Positions 31,110 through 39,634 of a stretch of 60,643 nucleotides of DNA are shown piece by piece. The stretch is from a virus. Made by a program: the position numbers and the translations under genes. The stretch is taken from positions 1 to 60,643 of IMG/VR virus record IMGVR_UViG_3300042261_000916; one strand, written 5' to 3'. Numbering within the stretch: position 1 is the stretch's first letter; each line of letters opens with the position of its first letter. The notes beneath the pieces are model-generated. The model searched no databases and was not told where the DNA came from. It saw nothing but the letters and a program-made list of their open reading frames with translations.

Positions 31110-32267
31110 ATGAACAATATACAAACATACGAAGATTTTTTAAATGAAGGAATAATATCTGATAAATTCAAAGAGAAATTTAGCAAATTGTGGAATAATT
31201 TTCAATATAAAGAAGAAGTAACAAGAAAATTATATAATTTTCTTAGAGTTGGAAATATTCCTTTCACGCTCTTATATCTGGCTTTGTTATGTAATCATTA
31301 CTGGCCTAAATTTTTAGGAGCAGATATAAAACATTTTTTTGATCCAGCTTTTAACGGTATGATAATGGTAACATTGTATTTAATTTTTCAAAGTAATTAT
31401 GTTTTTAATATTTTAAGAGATAAAGTTATTAAAAAAGAATTGAATAGATTAAGAGAAAAATTCCACGATGGAAATATATTCTTAGTATTAGGAGATAAAT
31501 CCAATATAGATAAAGCTATAGCCAAACTTAAAGAAGATGGAATTATAAGTGATGAACACATTATTAATGAATTTGGTAGATGCATAATTGATTTTTCTGG
31601 TAGAGCCAATATAGATAAAGAGGAACATTATAATGTAGATCCTTATGGTGAAGAAGATTGGAATGATAATGGGGCTGAAGATGAAATGACCTTAACTGGA
31701 AGAAGAAATTTAGCACATATATTAGAACCTATATACGGAGTAAGATTCAGAAAAATAACAGACGAATTCGATTTATTTTCTAGAACATTATTAAGTTCTA
31801 GTGGAAGAGATAAAGAACAAGATCTCAGATATTATAATCAAGGAGTAGATGAATTTAGAAGAAGAAATGATCCAGCTCCAGCCCCAGATCCAAATTTAAA
31901 TTTAAATCATAATATTATTCCAGCTGGAGAACATTTTGAGGGCGAGGTAGTAAACATGAATGGAGCTAATTGGGAAGTCATGGGTGTTGATGAATTAAAT
32001 GGTGAAATGGTAGCTTTGATTAGAAGAATGCAACCGGGTGAAGAAATACCAGAGCAAGATCAGGGTATAGAAATACCAGAACCAGAAATTGATCAAAATG
32101 CACAACCGCCAGCACGTAATGCTGAATACTGGAAAAATATGGGATTTGACGACGTGGAAGATTTAGAAGATGGGAGAGTTGCTGTTAAAGTTAAAAAGCC
32201 AAAAAGAAAGATATTAAATTATAATAATTTTGTAGTGCCTGGATTTGATAAAAACTACCTGAAGTAA
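31110..32267 (+). CDS. Tagged head-cargo candidate with membrane segments
   Basis: 385 residues. The N-terminus MNNIQTYEDFLNEGIIS is among the best matches to the targeting signal (FLNE/G). Two hydrophobic segments lie at about residues 50-66 (IPFTLLYLALLCNHYW) and 83-101 (NGMIMVTLYLIFQ), so the mature protein could insert into a membrane after injection. The DPYGEEDW tag is at about residue 175. A Pro/Asp/Glu-rich linker follows (DPAPAPDPNLN), then two similar segments (GEVVNMNGANWEVMGVDELNGEMVALI and AEYWKNMGFDDVEDLEDGRVAVKV). A membrane-active injected protein is a reasonable guess. Confidence 0.65.
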   Translation: MNNIQTYEDFLNEGIISDKFKEKFSKLWNNFQYKEEVTRKLYNFLRVGNIPFTLLYLALLCNHYWPKFLGADIKHFFDPAFNGMIMVTLYLIFQSNYVFNILRDKVIKKELNRLREKFHDGNIFLVLGDKSNIDKAIAKLKEDGIISDEHIINEFGRCIIDFSGRANIDKEEHYNVDPYGEEDWNDNGAEDEMTLTGRRNLAHILEPIYGVRFRKITDEFDLFSRTLLSSSGRDKEQDLRYYNQGVDEFRRRNDPAPAPDPNLNLNHNIIPAGEHFEGEVVNMNGANWEVMGVDELNGEMVALIRRMQPGEEIPEQDQGIEIPEPEIDQNAQPPARNAEYWKNMGFDDVEDLEDGRVAVKVKKPKRKILNYNNFVVPGFDKNYLK

Positions 32268-32274
32268 AAGAAAG

Positions 32275-32856
32275 ATGATAGTAACATATAACGAATCTTT
32301 ATTTTTTAAATCTTTTGAAGAAAAACTTAAAAAGATAGATGATCTTCTAGTTAAATTAGAAATGGTTAGACAGATGGTTGGTGGTTATTATAAAACATGG
32401 GCTGAAGATAAAAATAGAAAAAATTTAAGAAAATTAAATAATAATTATGAAGGATATTTTGCTATAAGACAAACAATTATAAAAAAATTTATTAAAATAA
32501 TAAAAAATGATGATTTGAATCAAAATGATATTGATGAAGTTATTTTTAGATGGAAAGAATTTGAGAAAAATTTATCATATGGGTCTTATAATATTCAAAT
32601 GTTAGCAGGTTATCATTATGCTGAAATGATTATAGGATCTTTGAACAATTTTCTTAAAAGTTTATCAGATTTAAAAAAAGAATTTAATGTGGATTGTGAT
32701 ACAGAAGATAAATTTGTTTTATCTCCAATTGTGGATGATAAATATGTTCCATTAAGAAGATTAGTTCATAAAGTAAGAATGGAAAAAATGAAAAATTCAC
32801 ATATAAATGAAGATCCTTATGGAGAAGAAATTTGGGAAGATGAAGAGAATAAATAA
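32275..32856 (+). CDS. Tagged helical protein
   Basis: 193 residues, almost all helical (FEEKLKKIDDLLVKLEMVRQ, then RKLNNNYEGYFAIRQTIIKK). It ends INEDPYGEEIWEDEENK. The N-terminus MIVTYNESLFFKSFEEK is only loosely similar to the targeting signals. The helical pattern parallels the first part of the next protein (SFERYLDDIDDLFLLYEE...), so the two may be distant paralogues. Overlaps the next gene by 17 nt through its tag-coding sequence. Confidence 0.6.
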   Translation: MIVTYNESLFFKSFEEKLKKIDDLLVKLEMVRQMVGGYYKTWAEDKNRKNLRKLNNNYEGYFAIRQTIIKKFIKIIKNDDLNQNDIDEVIFRWKEFEKNLSYGSYNIQMLAGYHYAEMIIGSLNNFLKSLSDLKKEFNVDCDTEDKFVLSPIVDDKYVPLRRLVHKVRMEKMKNSHINEDPYGEEIWEDEENK

Positions 32857-33772
32857 ATATGATAAATTCAACGAGGGTTTGTTTACAAAAAATCCTAAAA
32901 AATCATTTGAGAGATATCTAGATGATATAGATGATTTATTTCTTTTATATGAAGAATCTAGTGGAAAATCCATTCGTAATAAATACGCCAATAAAGTTTA
33001 CGATAGTTCGGAAAGAGGCGACTATTTGGCAAAATCTGTAAATTATATGGCAAGAATAACCGACAAATTGGACGCTATCTTAATGGAACACGGTAGAAGA
33101 ATGGATCAAGAAATGATGGATAGGTTTGTTAAGAGATTCAATGCAGTTGGTCAGGCAATAGTTGGCACTGGATATATTCTAAAAAATTATAATGATTTAA
33201 ATAAAGTCAGAGATAATATGAACGCCATATTAAATTTACTTGATCATATTAGAAAATTTTATGACTTAAAAGTTGATGTTGACGAGAAAAAATATAACAA
33301 TCCTCTTGTATTCTGGAAACACGAAGGATTCTTTTATACTGTGCATAAATCATTCGCTGATAAAAAAGATAAAGAAGCAAAAGAGTTACACGCTAATGTA
33401 GATCCTTATGGTGAAGAAGATTGGGGGGATGAAGAACCAGCGAAAAACGAAGGAGTTAAATGGTATAGAGGAGGAGATTTAGGTGATGAGGAAAATATAG
33501 AAGTAGAAGAGCCTGATTTTATTACTAATTATTATTTCAGACAATTTTTAATAGAAAATGGGATATATGAAATTTATATAAAGTATTGTAGTCGTAAAGA
33601 TGATTTCAAATCGTATTTTACAAATGAAGCTGGAGATATAATAAATACAACTCTTTCGTGGGGGTCAACTCCTGTACCTGGTGGAGGAAGAGACATTGAG
33701 TTCTGGGAAAGAATGAGAAATAAATGGAGAGCTTTTTATAAAAAAAATAAAGATATAGTAGATGGCAAATAA
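32840..33772 (+). CDS. Tagged head-cargo candidate with WYRGGD/WFSKGK-type C-terminal domain
   Basis: 310 residues from the ATG at 32840 (MKRINKYDKFNEGLF), which gives a signal with an FNE/G cut; a frame opening at 32807 only covers the upstream gene's tag. A helical half of about 180 residues comes first, then the tag DPYGEEDWGDEEP near 195. Then comes GVKWYRGGDLGDEENIE and a domain matching the C-terminus of the protein at 5571 (DFIT, [FY]-FRxFLI-[DE]N, YxxYI, DF, FWERM). Here the tag separates two domains. Function unknown. Confidence 0.65.
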   Translation: MKRINKYDKFNEGLFTKNPKKSFERYLDDIDDLFLLYEESSGKSIRNKYANKVYDSSERGDYLAKSVNYMARITDKLDAILMEHGRRMDQEMMDRFVKRFNAVGQAIVGTGYILKNYNDLNKVRDNMNAILNLLDHIRKFYDLKVDVDEKKYNNPLVFWKHEGFFYTVHKSFADKKDKEAKELHANVDPYGEEDWGDEEPAKNEGVKWYRGGDLGDEENIEVEEPDFITNYYFRQFLIENGIYEIYIKYCSRKDDFKSYFTNEAGDIINTTLSWGSTPVPGGGRDIEFWERMRNKWRAFYKKNKDIVDGK

Positions 33773-34433
33773 AATATCAATTAGAGATATAGAAAATGCC
33801 ATTAAACAATCAATGGCTGGAAGTGAAATTCAATTCTCTGACTCAGTTTATGAAGAGAAAGATGGGAAATTACGTCTTATAATATTCTTTAATAAACTTT
33901 TTACAAAGACCAATGTTATTCTTTACACAAAACTTTTATTTGAGGTTGATCAAAATAAAGAATATCTTGTTGAAAATAGTAGTAATCAAAACTTTTTTAA
34001 ATATCTTTATGATATTAATTGTCAGTATAATATGAAAATTATTGATGATATTAATGATTTTAAGACTCAGTGGACTAAAATTATTAATGAGAATAATTTT
34101 GGACCTAACATAAAGATATTATCTGAATTTATGAAAAAACCTTCTTTTATGATAAATGAATGGTTTAGTCAAAACGGAATCAAGGATATATCTTTAACTG
34201 GGTTTAAGTATGAACCTAAAATGAAAGTAATGCCTTGTAAATTATTATCATTTCATTTCGTATTAAATGTTAATAATTCTGAAGAAATTGAATTGTTCAT
34301 AAAGAAAGAAGGAAAAAATGATTTCATTTATACATTTACTATTGATGGGGAAAATATAGATATAGAGAAAAATGATTTAAGTACTTTAGTACAAACTGTT
34401 GGAGAAACACTAAAAGATAACATTGGAAGATGA
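33762..34433 (+). CDS. Unknown protein
   Basis: 223 residues starting MANKISIRDIENAIKQS, overlapping the previous gene by 11 nt. Strand-rich (KLRLIIFFNKLFTKTNVILYTKLLFEVD, then MPCKLLSFHFVLNVNN, then FIYTFTIDGENIDI). No targeting signal and no tag, unlike its neighbours. No family recognised. The stop overlaps the next start (ATGA). Confidence 0.55.
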   Translation: MANKISIRDIENAIKQSMAGSEIQFSDSVYEEKDGKLRLIIFFNKLFTKTNVILYTKLLFEVDQNKEYLVENSSNQNFFKYLYDINCQYNMKIIDDINDFKTQWTKIINENNFGPNIKILSEFMKKPSFMINEWFSQNGIKDISLTGFKYEPKMKVMPCKLLSFHFVLNVNNSEEIELFIKKEGKNDFIYTFTIDGENIDIEKNDLSTLVQTVGETLKDNIGR

Positions 34434-34714
34434 TAAAGAATTTTCATAAATATAACGAAGAATTTAATCTTTTTGGGAAAAAGAAGCCAGAAGAGAAGAA
34501 AGATGAGAAACCAGATTGGAGAGATATGACAAAGGGCACTTGTCATGTTAAAAGTGTTAGTGATTTTTTCAATAATAATTGTGGCGGAAATGAAAACACT
34601 TTTCTACGTTATTTTAATGAAATAGTTGCAGATAAAGATATTACCATAGCAGAAACAAGAGAAAGATTTAGAGGTAGACCCCTATGGAGAAGAGAATTGG
34701 GACGATGCAGATAG
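34430..34714 (+). CDS. Head-cargo candidate whose DPYGEENW tag is encoded one frame off
   Basis: 94 residues as read. The start MIKNFHKYNEEFN is a targeting-like signal. The in-frame C-terminus is an uncharacteristic basic RGRPLWRRELGRCR. In the +1 frame the same DNA reads EVDPYGEENWDDADRI followed by a stop at 34719-34721. The +1 frame is closed by a stop at 34647-34649, so a shift between about 34650 and 34670 would restore a tagged protein of about 96 residues. It is either a one-base indel, a sequencing error or a programmed +1 shift. Confidence 0.6.
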   Translation: MIKNFHKYNEEFNLFGKKKPEEKKDEKPDWRDMTKGTCHVKSVSDFFNNNCGGNENTFLRYFNEIVADKDITIAETRERFRGRPLWRRELGRCR

Positions 34715-35574
34715 GATATAAACATAACGAACTTTGGAATGGCGGTCGTCTATCTGATGCTCTGATGAAGGATCTTAAAAGATTAACATACGGAGAAAAA
34801 GATTCTTTTTTTATAGATGAATTAAAAGGTCTAAGAAAAAAAAAGATAGCATTTCTAAAAGAAAAATTAGTTGGAAGAAGAGTAAAATTTCATACCAATA
34901 ATTTTCAATTCATAAAAGATGTTTTAAATGTTTATGGTTTTCAAGATAAATTTCCGCCTTTCAAATTTGATTATGTTTTTACGTGCAAAAGAGATTGGGT
35001 AGAAGACGATGAAATAGGTACAGATTATAAAGTTAATAAAGATTTTCCAATAACTGTCATGCCACTTATCAAAAGAGTCTTCTCTGAAGATGATCCTTAC
35101 GGCGAAGAAGAATGGGAAGATACTAGCGAGGGAATTGACTTGAAGAAATTAAATCCTTTGAGGAAATTAAAAGACATGAGAAATATCAAAATGTTTGAAC
35201 CTTTCAAGAAAGTGATAAACTCAAATGATCCTTATGGCGAAGAAATAGATGAAGAAAAATTTAAAAAAATATTTCCTATTGAAAAAATCTATATTAAAAT
35301 AGATGATATTAACAAAGTGGTTTATCTATATCTTAAATTAGAAAAAAACGATTATGTTCTTTTTGGAGAAATGAGAGAAGGGGAATTTCAATTACCTAGA
35401 AAAGATAAAGTACACAGTGATGGTAGTGATTTATTAGGACAACTTTATTCTGAAGAAAAAAAGGAAGATTGTGAGGATTGGTACAATTATTTTATAGCTG
35501 CCTTGGTAAGAAAAGATAGTACTTTTGGATTAACTTTAGATTATTTCAAATGGGTTCTTAAAATAAAATGTTAA
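34705..35574 (+). CDS. Tagged protein with one full and one Trp-less tag
   Basis: 289 residues from the ATG at 34705 (MQIGYKHNELWNGG). An ATG at 34684 is in frame, but its first codons are just the shifted tag of the upstream gene. The extended tag LIKRVFSEDDPYGEEEWEDT is at about residues 128-147. A second copy, NSNDPYGEEIDEE, 38 residues later lacks the Trp. The C-terminal 110 residues are strand-then-helix (YIKIDDINKVVYLYLKLEK). No family recognised. Confidence 0.6.
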   Translation: MQIGYKHNELWNGGRLSDALMKDLKRLTYGEKDSFFIDELKGLRKKKIAFLKEKLVGRRVKFHTNNFQFIKDVLNVYGFQDKFPPFKFDYVFTCKRDWVEDDEIGTDYKVNKDFPITVMPLIKRVFSEDDPYGEEEWEDTSEGIDLKKLNPLRKLKDMRNIKMFEPFKKVINSNDPYGEEIDEEKFKKIFPIEKIYIKIDDINKVVYLYLKLEKNDYVLFGEMREGEFQLPRKDKVHSDGSDLLGQLYSEEKKEDCEDWYNYFIAALVRKDSTFGLTLDYFKWVLKIKC

Positions 35575-35585
35575 GCAATCATAAA

Positions 35586-35600
35586 TTTAATATATAAAAG
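35586..35600 (+). promoter_or_regulatory. AATATATAAAAG late-promoter-like element
   Basis: TTTAATATATAAAAG lies 17 nt before the ATG of the baseplate gene at 35618. It is nearly identical to the element before 26569. Confidence 0.55.
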
Positions 35601-35617
35601 AAAAACAAATATCGAAA

Positions 35618-37453
35618 ATGCAAATCCTTGATTTTATAGAACTCCAATATGATAAACTCAGCGAACAAATAAAAAACTGGTTGCAGGCAAAATATTCTAA
35701 ATCAGATATAAATTTCAGCGAGGCTTCCCCATTTGGACAAATTCTAAAAGTAGATAAAGAATTATTTACTCATAATATAATTTATAATAAAAACTCTGTT
35801 AATCAAATTTCAATAGATTACGCCACAGATGAAAGAATGATTGATAATATTGCTCGTATTAGCGGACATAATCCAACACGTCCTATTTCAGCGACAGGAA
35901 CTCTTAATCTTAAATTAAAAACCGGAGTAGATATATCAAATCAGATAGGAAATTCTACTATTAAAATAAATAATAGAACGTTATTAAAAAATAAAACAAA
36001 TAATCTTTATTATAATATTGTATTTGGTACAGATTACGTTATTTATAATGTCACTCCAAATATGTCTATATCTGTTAATATTATACAAGGAAAATACGAA
36101 TCACAAACATATACGGGTACAGGATATAAAGATCAATCTTTTAGCGTTAATGTAGATGGAATTCAGAATATAGAAAATTTCAACTACGCTGTATTTTATA
36201 ATGGTCTTCTACTTGATGGTAAAGATAATTTAGTTGATATGTTACCTGATGAATTTGCATTTTATTCCAAGACTGGGTTTTTAGGTGGAGTTGATATTTA
36301 TTTTGGAACTGGGGACTTTGGATTTGTTCCAGCTATTGGTTCTACAATAGAAGTAAGATATTTGTTATCAGATGGTAAAGATGGAAATATATTAAATAAT
36401 AAAATTAACGATTTTCAATTCATTGATTCGGTTTATGATGGGAATGGTGATATATTAGCAATGGAAACTCTCTTCGATGTTTTTGTTGAGAATGATATAA
36501 ATTTTGGAGCAAATAAAGAAAATAAAGTTTTTACAAAAAATCTCATTCCCTTAGTATCAAGAAACTTTGTTTTGGCAACGCCAGATCAATTTATCTATCA
36601 GTTATCCAAACTTAACATGTTCTCTCTTATTAATGCTTATAATACTTTAGATGTTAATAACATAAATAATGATTCTTATATTAATCAATTTGTGACAGAT
36701 GTGTTTGGTCAAAATGTAACAAATAGGGATTTTATAATTTCTGAATTAAAAACTTATTTTCCTAATATTTATGACAATGTTATTTATCTTTATTTAATAC
36801 CCGATGTAAAGAATTATTTTCTATCGGATTATAATTATTTCACTATACCTTTTGATGCTTTTTATTTAGATCAAAATGAAAAAACTAAGGTATTAGATTA
36901 TCTTAAAATGTTGGGGACAATATCTATAACAACTAATGTTAAAATAGTTGATCCTGTAATATCAAGGTATGTAGTAAACATTTATGTGAGAAGATATAGT
37001 ACATATTTTGAAGATAATATTAGAAATCAAATAATAAATCTAGTATCTGATTATTTTATTAATAATAATAGATTCGATAGAGTTGTTAATTCAGAATTAA
37101 TAAAATTAATAAAGGAGCAAGTTCCAGGTGTAGATTCAGTTAATTTAGATTTTGTTTCTAAAAAGAATGAGGATTATCATAGGGATCATAATATATTATC
37201 ACAAAATTCAAATGTTACAAATACAAATGATACTACATTATTACCACCGACTGTTAATAACCCAAATAGATATGATCCTAATTTGATTCTAGGAATAGAT
37301 CCAGTTCAAGGAGATATTATAACTGAAAAAAATGAATATGCTGTTTTGAGAGGTGGTTGGTATGATAGAAATGGAATTTATTATAATGATGTTCCTATTT
37401 TGAATGGATTATCTACAATAAATATTGTATGGACAGGAGTGAGTGTAAAATAA
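35618..37453 (+). CDS. Baseplate wedge protein, T4 gp6 / baseplate J-like
   Basis: 611 residues, close to T4 gp6 (660). The N-terminus has a helical wedge region (DFIELQYDKLSEQIKNWL...SPFGQILKVDKELF). The key J-like pattern GGVDIYFGTGDFGFVPAIGSTIEVRYLLSDGKDGN lies at about residues 222-258. A C-terminal helix pair (DNIRNQIINLVSDYFINNN, FDRVVNSELIKLIKEQVPGVDSV) is typical of the family. In T4 gp6 forms the dimeric wedge ring joining the baseplate hub and periphery. Preceded by a late-promoter-like element. No tag. Confidence 0.85.
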   Translation: MQILDFIELQYDKLSEQIKNWLQAKYSKSDINFSEASPFGQILKVDKELFTHNIIYNKNSVNQISIDYATDERMIDNIARISGHNPTRPISATGTLNLKLKTGVDISNQIGNSTIKINNRTLLKNKTNNLYYNIVFGTDYVIYNVTPNMSISVNIIQGKYESQTYTGTGYKDQSFSVNVDGIQNIENFNYAVFYNGLLLDGKDNLVDMLPDEFAFYSKTGFLGGVDIYFGTGDFGFVPAIGSTIEVRYLLSDGKDGNILNNKINDFQFIDSVYDGNGDILAMETLFDVFVENDINFGANKENKVFTKNLIPLVSRNFVLATPDQFIYQLSKLNMFSLINAYNTLDVNNINNDSYINQFVTDVFGQNVTNRDFIISELKTYFPNIYDNVIYLYLIPDVKNYFLSDYNYFTIPFDAFYLDQNEKTKVLDYLKMLGTISITTNVKIVDPVISRYVVNIYVRRYSTYFEDNIRNQIINLVSDYFINNNRFDRVVNSELIKLIKEQVPGVDSVNLDFVSKKNEDYHRDHNILSQNSNVTNTNDTTLLPPTVNNPNRYDPNLILGIDPVQGDIITEKNEYAVLRGGWYDRNGIYYNDVPILNGLSTINIVWTGVSVK

Positions 37454-37464
37454 ATTAAAAAATA

Positions 37465-37479
37465 TTTTTAATATATAAC
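37465..37479 (+). promoter_or_regulatory. AATATATAAC late-promoter-like element
   Basis: TTTTTAATATATAAC lies 18 nt before the ATG of the small gene at 37498. Confidence 0.5.
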
Positions 37480-37497
37480 AAAAAAAAAGAAGTTATC

Positions 37498-37638
37498 ATG
37501 AAAATTACGAAATTTAGTGATTTTATAAAAGAAGAAATAAATTGGGGGAAACAGCCATGGAGATCATTAAAAAATTTGATGAACTTAGAGGAACCTGAAG
37601 AAGAAACAGATGAACCAGAACCAGATGAAGAAAATTGA
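37498..37638 (+). CDS. 46-residue protein with targeting-like N-terminus
   Basis: MKITKFSDFIKEEINWGKQ is a strong match to the N-terminal signal (SDFIKE/E). The tail is acidic (EEPEEETDEPEPDEEN). Its final EEN and acidity recall the tag, but DPYG and Trp are missing. After cleavage only about 35 acidic residues would remain. It could be a small core peptide. It overlaps the next gene by 14 nt. Confidence 0.6.
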   Translation: MKITKFSDFIKEEINWGKQPWRSLKNLMNLEEPEEETDEPEPDEEN

Positions 37639-37855
37639 TCCAAATTCTAATGTATCATTGAAATTCAATTTTCAATTAGGAATTTTTCATATGGAAAATA
37701 TACCATCCCTTAATGATGCTTTCAAAAAATTGGCGGAAAAATATAATTTACATGGAAACATAAGATGTGTCGGAAGATATTTTTATTTTGATTTAAAAGG
37801 AAAAAATAAAGACGCCGATGCCTTTTATTATAAAATTAAAGAATTAATAAGGTAA
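37625..37855 (+). CDS. Unknown small protein
   Basis: 76 residues from the ATG at 37625 (MKKIDPNSNVSLKFNF); the frame opens at 37610 inside the previous gene. Strand-helix-strand pattern (SLKFNFQLGIFHM, SLNDAFKKLAEKYNL, NIRCVGRYFYFDLKG) suggests a small alpha/beta fold. No family recognised. The next gene starts immediately after its stop. Confidence 0.5.
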   Translation: MKKIDPNSNVSLKFNFQLGIFHMENIPSLNDAFKKLAEKYNLHGNIRCVGRYFYFDLKGKNKDADAFYYKIKELIR

Positions 37856-38359
37856 ATGTTAATCTATCAAGAATTTTTAGCAGAGAATACTGTAAACGAG
37901 TTAGCAGCCTTCAGTCCTAATGAAAGACTTAGGTTTGCTGTACACGAAATAGTAGGACGTCTTAAAAATAATGGAGAAATTAAGTTTCCAGAACTATGCA
38001 AAATTCTGAAAAATGAATTTAAAATAGATATATCTGTAGATTTAATAAAAGAAATATTCGATAGATGGGATAAATTTAACGATCCAGATTATAGTATATT
38101 TCAAAAAGACGATAAAAACTGGATGGATGTTTTTCCTTTTGGCGGATATGTTAAAAAGAAAATGAGAGATAAACAAAGTTTCGGAAAACATAGAAATAAA
38201 GCAACTACACCAGTTACATATTCAAGAGGAGGTTATTATGATAATGAATATTCAATGTATCCTCCACAAAATGGCAGTTGGATTGGCGGTAGATGGGTGC
38301 CAAAAGGATCTAGAACTGATGTAAATCCTCTTTATGGCGGTGAATATTATGGAGACTAA
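37856..38359 (+). CDS. Head-cargo candidate with the closest match to the T4 capsid-targeting sequence
   Basis: 167 residues. MLIYQEFLAENTVNE compares with MKTYQEFIAEA of T4 IPIII: YQEF-[IL]-AE is kept, so cleavage is predicted after Glu10. The middle is helical (ERLRFAVHEIVGRLKNNGE, FPELCKILKNEFKI). The C-terminus is Tyr/Gly/Pro-rich (GGYYDNEYSMYPPQNGSWIGGRWVP). There is no DPYGEEDW tag. Function unknown. Confidence 0.6.
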   Translation: MLIYQEFLAENTVNELAAFSPNERLRFAVHEIVGRLKNNGEIKFPELCKILKNEFKIDISVDLIKEIFDRWDKFNDPDYSIFQKDDKNWMDVFPFGGYVKKKMRDKQSFGKHRNKATTPVTYSRGGYYDNEYSMYPPQNGSWIGGRWVPKGSRTDVNPLYGGEYYGD

Positions 38360-38362
38360 ATT

Positions 38363-38920
38363 ATGGCTACAAAAAAGTATATAGAATTTATTAGAGAATG
38401 GGGCACTGATGCCAATAAACCTCAGATCAAAGTCAGCGACAGAATGATAGACGAAATAGATCTTAAAGAAGAAAACGATAGATTTGATATTGAGGGACAA
38501 TTAGAAGTCATGTTCGATAGAGTTGATATTAGTGAATCTGTAGATAACAGGTCAGAAGCAGACCCCTACGGCGAAGAAGACTGGAACGCTAATCTGCCAG
38601 AGAAAGATTTTTCAAATTGGAAAGGTAATCTATGGGATTGGTTAATACAACTTGGAGATGACTATTATAAAGATTTGCTTCACAAACTAGATGGGGCCGA
38701 TGAAAGAGAAGGAACTTTCTATATAAGTGAAATCATAGATGGTTTAGAAAGCGACGAAAATATATCTTTAACTGGAGATGAAATTAGAAAAATAAGGAAA
38801 ATGGCTGAAGATGAACTAACAGAATATTTAGTTAAAGATGAAGATGAAGAAACAGTACCTGATCCTGATGAATATTATGATAGAAAAAGATTAGAAGAAT
38901 TAGAAGAATTAGAAAAATGA
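38363..38920 (+). CDS. Tagged acidic head-cargo candidate
   Basis: 185 residues. MATKKYIEFIREWG resembles the N-terminal signal with an altered cleavage region. The tag SEADPYGEEDWNA is at about residue 72. Helical segments follow (LWDWLIQLGDDYYKDLLHKL, FYISEIIDGLESDE, DEIRKIRKMAEDELTEYL) and an acidic C-terminus. No enzyme motif. Overlaps the next gene by 4 nt. Confidence 0.6.
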   Translation: MATKKYIEFIREWGTDANKPQIKVSDRMIDEIDLKEENDRFDIEGQLEVMFDRVDISESVDNRSEADPYGEEDWNANLPEKDFSNWKGNLWDWLIQLGDDYYKDLLHKLDGADEREGTFYISEIIDGLESDENISLTGDEIRKIRKMAEDELTEYLVKDEDEETVPDPDEYYDRKRLEELEELEK

Positions 38921-39174
38921 TAGAAAGAGAATCACAAATAAAGGAATTATACGATCTCAAACACAGAAAAGATAATGAGATACATACACACTTCGATTAT
39001 GAAGCTGAGCTTCTTAATAGATTAATGCCAGAATATGCACGTAGAAATGATAACGTAAATGAATTTTGCGATAGATTACAGGGCATATTCGTATGGGGCA
39101 TTGAATCTAATCTTGTTTTAAGAAATTTTTACAATTATACTGTTGGTAAATATTACAATAAACACAGCAATTAA
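38917..39174 (+). CDS. Unknown helical protein
   Basis: 85 residues, mostly helical (IERESQIKELYDLKHRKDNE, YEAELLNRLMPEYARRND). 4-nt overlap with the tagged gene upstream and 1-nt overlap with the next. No family recognised. Confidence 0.5.
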   Translation: MIERESQIKELYDLKHRKDNEIHTHFDYEAELLNRLMPEYARRNDNVNEFCDRLQGIFVWGIESNLVLRNFYNYTVGKYYNKHSN

Positions 39175-39509
39175 TGGATCAAGAAATATATAATGATATA
39201 ATGGTCATGTATATGACCCCTTTTAAAATTTCATATTATGGAAAATTAAAAATTAGATTTATACAAGATACAACAATTGAATTTATACATTATTGTAAAG
39301 ATTGTTATTCAACTGGAATTATTTCCAAATCTTTATTTAATATAGACGTGAAAGTCGGTGATGAGTATTTCTTTGATGTATTATCAGATGTAGATGATTA
39401 TATAAAAGTAACAATGGACTGTTTTAATTTATCAGATTATGATTGTTTTTGCGATTGTTATCCCTTAGCGATGGCTAAGATATATAAGAATTCCTTTGAA
39501 TTCATTTGA
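39174..39509 (+). CDS. Cys-rich unknown protein
   Basis: 111 residues with clustered Cys (FIHYCKDCYSTG near 40; MDCFNLSDYDCFCDCYPLA near 82-100). This spacing could bind a metal, but the order does not match a standard finger. Strand-rich. Last gene of its transcript. Confidence 0.5.
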   Translation: MDQEIYNDIMVMYMTPFKISYYGKLKIRFIQDTTIEFIHYCKDCYSTGIISKSLFNIDVKVGDEYFFDVLSDVDDYIKVTMDCFNLSDYDCFCDCYPLAMAKIYKNSFEFI

Positions 39510-39532
39510 AAATGTCCAAAACTTATATTTCC

Positions 39533-39547
39533 TATTTTATATATAGA
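39533..39547 (+). promoter_or_regulatory. TATATATAG promoter-like element (first of two)
   Basis: TATTTTATATATAGA lies about 90 nt upstream of the gene at 39635; a second copy follows at 39604. Confidence 0.4.
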
Positions 39548-39603
39548 TAAGAACTCACTGATTATCAGGAGAAAAAAAATTCGAACTTTTAGACCTTTTA
39601 GCG

Positions 39604-39616
39604 TCTATATATAAGG
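39604..39616 (+). promoter_or_regulatory. TATATATAAGG promoter-like element (second of two)
   Basis: TCTATATATAAGG lies 18 nt before the ATG at 39635. Confidence 0.45.
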
Positions 39617-39634
39617 TAAAATTAAACACCAATT

